Shown piece by piece: positions 1 to 10,200 of a stretch of DNA of 42,622 nucleotides. The position numbers and the translations under genes are program-made. The stretch is from assembly GCF_001665875.1 (NCBI RefSeq), contig NZ_LZTA01000125.1:1-42622 (forward strand), in the 5' to 3' direction. Source of the stretch: Mycobacterium sp. 852002-40037_SCH5390672 (GTDB taxonomy: Bacteria; Actinomycetota; Actinomycetes; Mycobacteriales; Mycobacteriaceae). Positions within the stretch are counted from its first letter, which is position 1. Each line of letters begins with the position of its first letter. The notes under the pieces are model-generated. The model did not search any database. It had not been told where the DNA came from and saw only the letters and a list, made by a program, of their open reading frames with translations.

Positions 1-1
1 G

Positions 2-1075
2 CCGCCGCCCGGACCTCCGCCGGATGCCACCGCGACGGCCGTCGTTCACCCGCTGCCCGATGGCACCCGGGTGATCCTGGTCGCCGACACCACACAGACC
101 ACGCAGGTCGCTCATCAGCTGCGCGGCTTGATGATCGGGGCGGGCCTGGTGACCTTGCTGCTCGCGGCGCTGCTGCTTGTTGCGGTCAGCCGGGCGGCGC
201 TGCGCCCGCTGGATCGGCTCACCGCACTGGCCAACGCCATCACCACCGGGGACCGTGGCCGGCGGCTGCACCCCGATCGCACCGGTACCGAATTAGGCCG
301 TGCCGCAAGCGCTTTCGACGGTATGCTGGACGCACTCGAGATGTCGGAGAAGCGCGCCCGCCACGCCGCTGACACCGCGCAGCGCGCTGAGTCGGCAACC
401 CGGCGATTTCTTGTCGACGCGGCCCACGAATTGCGCACCCCGATCGCCGGCATGCAGGTCGCGGCCGAGCAACTCGCTCACGGCGCGTCCGAACACCACG
501 ACGACGGGCAATACCGCCGGGCGAGCCTGTTGCTCTCCGACGCCCGTCGCGCCGGGCGACTCGTCTCCGACATGCTGGACCTGAGCCGCATCGACGCCGG
601 GCTTGCGCTCGAGCGGGACGACGTCGACGTGGCCGCCGTGCTCGATCGCGAAGCCGACCGAGCCGCGATGCTGGCACCACAGGTCAGCGTCAGCCGCACC
701 GGTTTGACCACGCTGAACCTCAACGCCGACGCGACCCGCGTGTCGCAGATCGTGTCCAACCTGCTTGACAACGCCCGCCGGTACACGCCCGCCGGTGGGG
801 CTATCACGGTTGACCTTCGCGCACGCGATGGCCTTGCGGAGGTCGTCATCACCGACACCGGCCCGGGCATCCCAGATGACCAGCGGGACAACATCTTCGA
901 ACGGCTGGTGCGCCTGGACTCCGGGCGCGCCCGCGACCACGGCGGCGCCGGTCTGGGCCTGGCCATCGCGCGGGCGTTGGCGCGTGCCCACGGCGGCGAG
1001 CTGGCATGCGTGCCCCACGAGGGTGGCGCGCAATTCCGGCTCACGCTGCCGATCAACACCGGGCGATCCGGGTAG
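2..1075 (+). CDS. Two-component sensor histidine kinase, 5' end outside window
   Basis: The reading frame is open from the second base of the window, so the true start lies upstream and only the C-terminal 357 residues are seen. Counting from the first visible codon, a hydrophobic membrane segment lies at about 41-66 and a HAMP linker follows. The HisKA phospho-acceptor box (AAHELRTP) has its His near residue 142, and an HATPase_c domain carries the N box (NLLDNARRY), the G1 box (DTGPGIP) and the G2 box (GGAGLGLA). These are the hallmarks of a class I membrane sensor kinase that autophosphorylates on His and passes the phosphate to a response regulator, which would be encoded upstream outside the window. 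The visible start of the sensor part is Pro-rich. The gene is convergent with the NRPS gene. The stimulus cannot be inferred. Confidence 0.93.
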   Translation, partial: PPPGPPPDATATAVVHPLPDGTRVILVADTTQTTQVAHQLRGLMIGAGLVTLLLAALLLVAVSRAALRPLDRLTALANAITTGDRGRRLHPDRTGTELGRAASAFDGMLDALEMSEKRARHAADTAQRAESATRRFLVDAAHELRTPIAGMQVAAEQLAHGASEHHDDGQYRRASLLLSDARRAGRLVSDMLDLSRIDAGLALERDDVDVAAVLDREADRAAMLAPQVSVSRTGLTTLNLNADATRVSQIVSNLLDNARRYTPAGGAITVDLRARDGLAEVVITDTGPGIPDDQRDNIFERLVRLDSGRARDHGGAGLGLAIARALARAHGGELACVPHEGGAQFRLTLPINTGRSG

Positions 1076-1109
1076 CTAATTGTGGTTGATGCTGGGGATT
1101 TGGGTCTGA

Positions 1110-1294
1110 CTACGTGAGGGCTGGGGCGGTCGCGTTGATGAGGTCGAAGGCGCAGCCCTGATTGGGTGTGGACGAGGAGCCAGGTTCAAACAGCGCCATC
1201 CGTGCTGGATTCACCTCTGGCCCAAGGTGTTTGGCGGCTAGCCTGGTATCGATCGTGTCTTGGCAACAATCGGCCGTCCCGCTCGGACGGTCAT
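1110..1294 (-). pseudogene. Broken coding remnant after the NRPS gene
   Basis: The NRPS stop codon overlaps an ATG (ATGA, 1291-1294) preceded by GGAGGA at normal SD spacing. That is the arrangement of a translationally coupled downstream gene, but this frame stops after 18 codons at 1238. In another minus-strand frame about 60 codons run open to a TAG at 1110-1112, with protein-like composition (pieces such as RLAAKHLGPEVNP and NQGCAFDLINATAPALT). I do not recognise this tail. The simplest reading is that a gene once co-translated with the NRPS has been truncated or replaced, and the tail may belong to that gene or to an inserted element. Non-coding chance sequence is the alternative for the tail. 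The SD and overlapping start are directly visible. Confidence 0.4.
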
Positions 1295-4200
1295 GGTTGC
1301 TCCTCCACGTCTGCGGTCATGGCTACCAGCACGCGCCGGAACCGCTCGACCAACTTGTCGATTTTGGCCGCGCTAAACACTTCAGTGTCGAACTCGACGC
1401 GAAGACCTATTTCGTGGCCCGGCACGGCTTGCACCGAGAGCGGGTAATGGTTGTATTCGCGGTTGGTGAACCCGCTGATGGCCAACTCGTCGACGGCCAA
1501 TAATGCGGCGGTATCGATCGGATAGTTCTCGTACACGAACATTGTGTCGAATAAATGGTCGTGCCCCGTCACGCGGTGGATCTCACTCAGGGCGAGGTGC
1601 TGGTGGTCAAGAGTCTTGGTGTAGGCGCTTTGCAGCTGGTCAAGCAGGTCGGCGATGGTGGTTTCCGCACCGATTGTCGCCCGCACCGGGACGGTGTTGA
1701 TCAACAGCCCGACCATCGATTCCGCCCCGGCCAGCTCGGTCGGCCGACCCGAGACCGCCGTGCCGAATGCCACATCGTGCTGGCCGGTCAGCCACATCAG
1801 CAGCTGCGCCCATGCGGCCTGCAAGACGGTGCTGACCGTGGTGCTGCACGAACGCGCCAGCTCGCCCAACGCCTTCGTGGTCTCCGCGGACACCTGGAAC
1901 GACTCCATACCGCGCAGACCGAGCGCCAGGCGCCCCGAGGGTCCCACCAGGCTGGGACTGTCGAACCCGTCGAACACCTCATGCCACACTGCCTGAGCGG
2001 CGCTTCGATCCTGTTTGGACAGCCACGTGACAAAGCTGCGATACGACGGGGCCGCGGGCAGCCGCACGCCGCAATAGCTGGCGAAGATTTCCTGCAGCAG
2101 GATCGGCTTCGACCAACCGTCCAGCACGATGTGGTGGTTGGTGAGCACGAACCTATACAGATCGTCCGCGGTGCGGATCAAGGCAGCCCGGAAGGGCGGC
2201 TGGCCGGCAAGATCGCAGACCGCGACGCGTTCGGCGGTACACAGCTGCTGCACCTGTTCCTCGACATCAGCATCTGCAGAGCTCAGCTCGACGTACTGCC
2301 ACGCCAGCGCCGGATCGGCGGGCATGACTTGCACCGGCTCACCGAAGTCCTCGCAGAAGCCGGCCACCACGTTCGGGTGGCGGGTGACGACGGCGTGCAC
2401 CGCCTCGCGCAAGCGCTGGGGGTCAAGGGCACCGCTCACGGTGATATCGAGCTGCACCGCGTACAGTTCGTCACTGCCCTGCGCGCTGCCGGTGTAGTAC
2501 AGCAGGCCCTGCTGCAGGGGGGTCAGCGGCAACACATCGCCGATACGGTACCGCTGCGCCAGCTCGTCGATGTCCTGCTGGGCGAGACGGGCTGGAACGA
2601 TGTCGGACGGGGTCAACCCGCCCCCACCGCCACGCACGTGCGCGCAGATGCCGGCCAGCGCGTCGAACCACAGCTCGCTGAGCCGGCTGAGCTGCTTGTC
2701 ATCGAGCGCGGAGCGCGCCCAGGTCCAGTTGGCCTGCAGGTGCGGGCCGGCCTCGGTGTCCATGGTGCCGGCATTGAGCCCCACGGTGTGCGCCAGCGGC
2801 ATCTCCACTGCACCCGCGGCACCGGCCAGCGAGAAACTGTTCTCGCTGAGCCGCCACAACTCACTGGAGGGCTCGGCCGCGCCACCCAGACGACCCAGGT
2901 AGTTGAAGCCGATCACGGGGTCGGGCCCGCCCAGATCGAACTCAGGGGTGAGGTAACGCAGCAGTCCGTAGGTCAGACCGTCGGGCAGGGCGCGCAGCTG
3001 CTCCTTGGCGTTTTTGATCACCGCGCCCAGGGCGTCCTCACCCGCCACCACCTGTCCCCAGGACAGGCCGCCGACCGGCCCTCCGAAGTTCAAGGCCACC
3101 GGGTACTTGGTGGTGAACCAGCCCACCGTGCGCGACAAGTCGACGTGCGGAGCCAGCTCCTCCTGGCGGCCGTGGCCCTCCACATCGATGCCGATCGGGG
3201 CGCCGGTGCCCAAGAAATGCGTCCACGCCAAGCCGAACGCGATCAGCAAAATGTCTTGAACCCCGGCATGAAATGCCGCCGGGGCCTCGCCAAGCAGTAG
3301 GCGGGTCGTCTCGACATCCAGCGACACCGACAATTGGCCGGCGCTGACGTAGGTGTCCTCCGGCTGGACCGGCGGCAGCGCGGCCGGGAATGCCGCCACC
3401 TGACGCCACGCCTCGGCCTGGGCCATCACGTCTGCGCTCTGCGCGTGATCGGCCAGCAGCGACGACCACCGGGCAAACGACGTCCCGGGCGCCGGCAGCG
3501 CCACCGGCTGCTCGTTGTGAAGCTGCGCCCAGGCAATATTGAGGTCTTCCAACAGGATTCGCCACGACACGCCATCGACGGCCAGGTGGTGAATGATCAA
3601 CGCCAACTGGTTCGTCGACTCGGCCCACACCGCACGCAGCATTGCCCCGGTGTCCGGGTCCAGACGTGATCGGGCCGCCACCAACGCCTCAGCCGACAGC
3701 TCGTCGACGGTGTCCACGCAGCCGCCGGCATCTACCGTCCCGGCTTCGGGCACCCACAACAACCAACCCCCGGCGCCGTCGTCTTCGGCGCGCATCCGCA
3801 GCGTGGCATGCCGATCCAGCAACGCCTGCAGGACCACCACCGCGTCGACCTGTGTGACGCCAGCGGGCGCTTGCACCACCATCGTCTGGTTGAACTGCTC
3901 GACCGGGCCCTCGACGCTCCGCAGCCAGCGCATGATCGGAATGGCCACCACCGACCCGGTGCCCTCGTCGACCACGCCGGCCTCGCCGTCGGCAAACACC
4001 GTGGCGACCTGTGCGAGCCGCGCCACCGTCTGTTCGACGAAAATGTCACGCGGACGGCACATTACGCCGGCCGCCCGAGCCCGGGCCACGACTTGCATCG
4101 ACAAGATGCTGTCACCGCCCAGATCGAAGAACGAGTCATCGACACCGACCCGCTCCACACCCAAAACCTGGGCATAGATGCCGGCCAGGATTCCCTCGAC

Positions 4201-7200
4201 CGCGCTGGATGGAGCGCGGTAATGGTCGACATCGGAGTATTCGGGTGCCGGCAGGGCGCGGACGTCGAGTTTGCCGTTGACCGTCAATGGCAGCGCCTCG
4301 AGCACGACGACCGCGGCCGGCACCATGTAGGTCGGCAACCGTTCACCCAATTGGGTACGGATCTCCGCCGGGTCGGCGGTCCCGGTGATGTAGCCCACCA
4401 GCCGCTTGTGGCCGGGACGGTCCTCGCGCGCGATCACCGCCGCATGATCGACGCCGTCCAGCCCGCTAATGGCCGCCTGGATCTCGCCGAGCTCGATGCG
4501 ATACCCGCGGATCTTGACCTGCTCATCAGCACGCCCGACATAACGCAGCTGACCATCGGCACCCCACGACACCAGGTCACCGGTGCGATACATGCGCGCA
4601 CCCGGTTGTCCGAACGAGCACGCCACAAACCGCGTCGAGCTCAACCCGGGCCTGCCCACATACCCGGCGGCCAGCCCGGCACCGGCCACATACAGCTCGC
4701 CGACCACCCCGGCGGGCACCTGACGCAACCACCCGTCGAGTACGAAGAAGGCAAGGTGGGCCAACGGCACCCCGATGGGGCTGGCATTGCTGTCGACGTC
4801 GCCGTCGACGATCTCGCGGAACGACGCGTGGACTGTCGTCTCCGTGATGCCATACATATTCATCAGACGCGGCAGTCCGGGGTGGTGGTTCAGCCAGGTC
4901 TCCAGACGGTTGGGTTCGAGCGCCTCGCCACCGAACACCACCGACTGCAACTTCAGCTGCTGCCCAAGTTCCGGGGAGAGTCCATCAGCGGTCTGCAGCG
5001 CATAAAACGCCGACGGTGTCTGACTCAACACACTGACCTGTTCACGAACCAGCAAGGCGTGCAACTCTTCTGGCGAATGCACCACCGAGTCGGGCACCAT
5101 CACCAACCGCCCGCCATACAACAGCGAACCGAAGATCTCCCACACGGAGAAGTCAAACGCCAACGAATGACACTGCGTCCACACTTGCCCCAGCGCCAGC
5201 TGGGCGTCCAGCGATTCTAGCAGCTGGGTGACGTTGTGATGAGGCACTGCAACACCTTTGGGTGTCCCGGTCGTGCCCGAGGTGTAAATGATGTAGGCGA
5301 CGTTCTCGGCCCCCACCGCCGGCAACGCGGTCTCGGGCTGGGTCGTCGCCACAGGGTCGTCGATGTCGATGAGCGGCAGGCCAGACCCCTCCAGCCGTGA
5401 CCGCAAGTCCGCGTTGGTGACCACAGCGATAGGCGCAGCGTCGCCCAACATGAACTCCATCCGCGCCGCGGGCACCGTCGGATCGATCGGCACATACGCG
5501 GCACCGGACTTGAGCACCGCCAGGATCGCCACGACCGCCTCGGGCAAACGCGGAAGCAACAGGGCCACACGCGCACCCGGGCCCGCACCCTGAGGAATCA
5601 GCAAGTGCGCCAACCGATTAGCGGACTCCTCCACCTCGCGGTAAGTCCACGACCGATCCCCATAGCTGATCGCCACCGCCTCCGGCGCGCGGAACGCCTG
5701 AGCGGCGAACAAGTCGGGGATCGAGCGCGCGGACATCTCCGGCTCGGCCAGCATCGCCCGGTTGCCCCACGCGTCGAGGCGGTCGTGCTCGCCTCGGTCG
5801 AGCAGATCGATCGACGACAACCGCCGGGCGGGATCGGCGATCATTTCCTCCAGGACCTGCTGCAGCCGGTCGATCAGCGTGTCGATGGCTGCACGGTCAA
5901 ACGCGTCTGTGTCGAATTCGACGCGAAGGCTCATTTCGTGGCCCGGCGTCGCCACCACCGACAGCGGATAGTGGTTGAATTCGCGGCTGTCGAACTCGGT
6001 AACCGCCAGGTCGTGGGCGCCCAACAGGGCGCCGGCGTCGATCGGATAGTTCTCGTACAGGAAGAGTGTGTCGAACAGCTGATCGTGACCAGTGGCGCGG
6101 TGGATCTCGGGCAGCGCCAGATACTCGTACTCGAGGGTGTCGTTGTGGACGCGCTGCAGCTGATCCAGCAGATCGGCGACTGTGGTCCCTGTGGTGGCGT
6201 TGGCCCGCACCGGCACCGTGTTGATCATCAGGCCCACAATGGATTCCGAGCCGATCAGCTCGGTCGGCCTACCCGAGACCGCGGTGCCGAACGCCACATC
6301 ATGTTGACCGGTCAGCCACATCAGCAGCTGCGCCCATGCGCCCTGCAGGACGGTGCTCACGGTGGTGTGGCACGAGCGGGCCAGCTCGGTGAGGGCAGCT
6401 GTGGTCTCGGCGGACACCCGAACAGATGCGACGTCACGGCGCCCTATCTGTCCGGGCGTGCCCACCAACGTCGGAGTCTCGAAACCCGCCATCACGTCGC
6501 GCCAAGCCCCTTGTGCGGCACCGCGATCCTGACTGGCCAGCCAGGTGACAAAGCTGCGGTACGACGGAGCCGCGGGCAGCCGTTCGCCGTAGTAGCTGCC
6601 GAAGACCTCCTGCATCAGGATTGGCAGCGACCAGCCATCCGCCACGATGTGGTGAATGGTGAGCACCAAGCGGTATTGGTCTTCTGCGGCGCGGATCAGC
6701 GCCGCCCGAAACGTCGGCTTGTCGGCCAGGTCGCAGACCGCGGCGCGCTCAGCAGCACACAGTCGCTCAATCTGCTGATCGGCGTCGCCGCCCACGGGGT
6801 TCAGTTCAACGTCCTGCCACGCGATCACCGGCTTGGCCGGGATAACCTGCATCGGCTCACCGAAGTCTTCGCAGAACCGGGCCACCAGGTTGGGATGCCG
6901 GTTGACGACCGTCTGCACGGCCTCGCGCAGGCGGTGCGCATCGAGGGCGCCGTTGACCGTGATACCGAGCTGCACGGTGTACAGGTCGTCCAGACCGGGC
7001 GCGAAGCTGGTGTGGAACAGCAGACCCTGCTGCACCGGGGTCAGCGGCAGCACGTCCAAGACGTCGCCCTGCGAGCAGAGTTGGTCGATCTGTTGCTGGC
7101 TGAGGCGGGCCGGAGCGAGATCGGACGGGGTGAGTCCGCCCCCACCGGCTTTGACGTGCGCGCAGATACCGGCCAGAGCCTCGAACCACAACTGGCTCAG

Positions 7201-10200
7201 CCGGCTGACCTGCTCGGCATTCAGCGCCGAGGGCGCCCACGTCCAGTTCGCCTGTAGGTGCGGCCCACCCTCGGTGTCCATGGTTCCGGCATTGAGCTCC
7301 ACCGTGTGCGCCAACCGAAGGGGCACCGCCGTAGCCACACCCGCAAACGACAGGCCGTCCTCGTGGATCCGCCACAATTCGCCGGGCAGGTCGGTACCCG
7401 CACCGAGCCGGCCTAGGTAGTTGAACCCGATCGTCGGGTCGGGCCCGCCGAGATCGACCTCGGGGTTCAGGTAGCGCAGCAGACCATAGGTCAGCGGATC
7501 GGGTAGGGCGCGCAGCTGCTCCTTGGCGTCCTTGATCAGAGCGCCCAGCGCGGCCTCACCGGCGACCACCTGCGCCCAGGACAGGCCACCGACCGTCAAC
7601 GCGACCGGATACTTGGCGGTGAACCAGCCCACCGTGCGAGACAGGTCCACAGAGGGAGCCAGCTCCTCGTGGCGCCCGTGACCCTCGACGTCGACACCGA
7701 TCGGCACACCCGCGCCGGTGCCGAGAAACTCCGCGAACGCCAGCCCGAAGGCGATCAGCACTATGTCACCGACACCGGCGTGGAACGCCGCCGGCACCTC
7801 ACCCAGCAGCCGACGGGTGGTCTCGACATCCAGCGACACCGACAGCTGGCCGGCGGTCTGGTAGGTATCCACCGCGGGCTGCACCGCCGGCAGCGCGGCC
7901 GGTATTGCCGCCACGTGTCGCCATGTCTCGGCCTGCGCCACTACCTCGGCGCGGCGCGCATGCCCGGCAAGCAGCGATGACCAACGCGCAAACGACGTCC
8001 CGCCCATGGGCAACGCCACTGGCTGCCCGCTGTGATGCTGCGCCCAGGCGATGTTGAGGTCCTCCAACAGGATTCGCCACGACACCCCGTCGACGGCCAG
8101 GTGATGAATGATCAATGCCAGCTGACCGGTGGAAGTCGCCCACACCGCGCTGAGCATCAGTCCCGCCGCCGGGTTCAACCGCGACCGTGCCACTACCAGC
8201 GCTTTATCCGACAACACATCGGCGGTATGCAGGCATCCGCGCGCGTCCACCGAACCAGCTTCGGGAGCCTCCAGCGACCAGCCGTCGGCTCCGCCGTCGT
8301 CGATGCGCAGCCGCAACATGGCATGCCGATCGAGCAACGCCTGCAGGACGACTGACACGTCGGCCTCGGTCACCCCCGCCGGAGCGGCGACCACCATGGT
8401 CTGGTTGAACTCGTCGATCGGGCCCTCGGCGCTGTGCAGCGAGTGCATGATCGGGGTGGCCACCACCGGGCCGATGCCCTCGTCGACGACGCCGGCCCCG
8501 CCATCGGCCACCATCGCGACCCGCGCCACTCGCGCGACGGTCTGTTCGACGAAAATGTCACGCGGCCGGCACATCACCCCGGCCGCCCGCGCGCGGGCCA
8601 CGACCTGCATCGACAGGATGCTGTCGCCGCCGAGGTCGAAGAACGAGTCATCGACCCCCACCCGCTCCATCCCGAGGACTTGGGCGTAGATGTCGGCCAG
8701 GATTCCCTCGACCGCGTCGGCCGGGGCCCGGTACTTACCGGCAGCGAATTCGGGTGCGGGCAAGGCGCGCTTGTCGAGTTTTCCGTTGACCGTCAACGGG
8801 ATTGCCGGCAACACCACCACCGCGGCGGGGACCATGTAGGCCGGGAGCCGATCAGCCAATGCCGTGCGGATCTCGGTCGGGTCGGCGGTGCCGGTGATGT
8901 AACCCACCAGCCGCTTGTTACCGGGCCGATCCTCGCGGGCGATGACCGCCGCCTGGTGCACCCCATCCAGGGCGGCCAGGGCTACCTGGACTTCACCGAG
9001 TTCGATGCGGTACCCGCGGATCTTGACCTGCTCGTCGGCGCGGCCCAGGTGTCGCAGCTGCCCGTCCTCACCCCAGGACACCAGGTCGCCGGTTCGATAC
9101 ATGCGTGCCCCGGGGGCCCCGAACGGGCACGCCACAAACCGCGACGCGGTCAAACCAGCACGCCGCACATATCCAAGGCCCACGCCGCGCCCGGCCAGGT
9201 ACAGCTCACCGACCACCCCGGCCGGCACCGGCTGCAGCCACTTGTCCAGCACGAACATTGCCGCCCCGGGTATCGGCGACCCGATCGGCACCAAGCCCTG
9301 CCCCGGCGTCAGCGGCGTACTCATCGACGCGCACACCGTCGCCTCGGTCGGGCCGTAGGCATTGATCATCACCCGCCCGGGTGCCGCCCACCGATCCACT
9401 ACGTCGGTCGGGCACGCCTCACCGCCCACCACCAACGCCGTCGACTCCAACCTCTCCGGTGACAGCAGCGCCACAGACGACGGAATCTGAGTCAGCACGC
9501 TGACCTTCTCCGCGACCAGCAACGCGTGGAGATCTTCCGGGGAGCCCGCAACGGACTCGGGCACCACCAGCAGTCGTCTGCCCCGCAGCAGCGCACCCCA
9601 GATATCCCACACCGATAAGTCGAAGGCCGAGGAGTAGCACTGCGCCCACACCCCTCCGCGCGGTAGGCGCTCGTCGAGCGCCTCGATCAGCCAAGTGACG
9701 TTGTGGTGCGTGATGGCCACGCCTTTGGGTGTGCCCGTAGTCCCGGAGGTGTAGATGATGTAGGCGACGTTTTCGGGTGCGGGCATTGGAAGTGGGGTGG
9801 CGGGTTGAGCCTTGATGGCGGGGTCGTGGGCATCGACGACCAGCAGACCGGATCCGTGCAGCCGTGAGCGCAGCTCGGCCGTGGTGATCAGCGCGGCCGG
9901 TGCGGCATCGGCAAGCACGAACTCCATCCGCGCCGACGCATGCCCCGGGTCCACCGGCACATACGCTGCCCCGGTCTTGAGCACCGCCAGCATCGCCACG
10001 ACCGCGTCAGCGCACCGGGGGAAAAGCAGCGCCACACACTGCCCGGGGCCAACCCCATGACCGGCCAGAAGGTGTGCCAACCGGTTTGCGGCCTCGTCGA
10101 GTCCCCGATACGTCATGGAGCGGCCGTCGAAGGTCACCGCTACCGCGTCGGGGGTGCGCTCGGCGTGCTCGGTGAACACCACCGGAATCGACACCGGCGC

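Noticed and set aside
1291..2600. A terminal thioesterase or reductase domain in the NRPS
   Set aside because: The last 400 residues are a complete condensation domain (PLTPLQQGLLY, HHIVLDG), with no GxSxG or short-chain reductase motif after it.
1555..9462. Long plus-strand open frames across the NRPS gene
   Set aside because: They lie opposite conserved NRPS domains, are rich in His/Arg/Gln, and recur at equivalent places in both modules, as expected of shadows.
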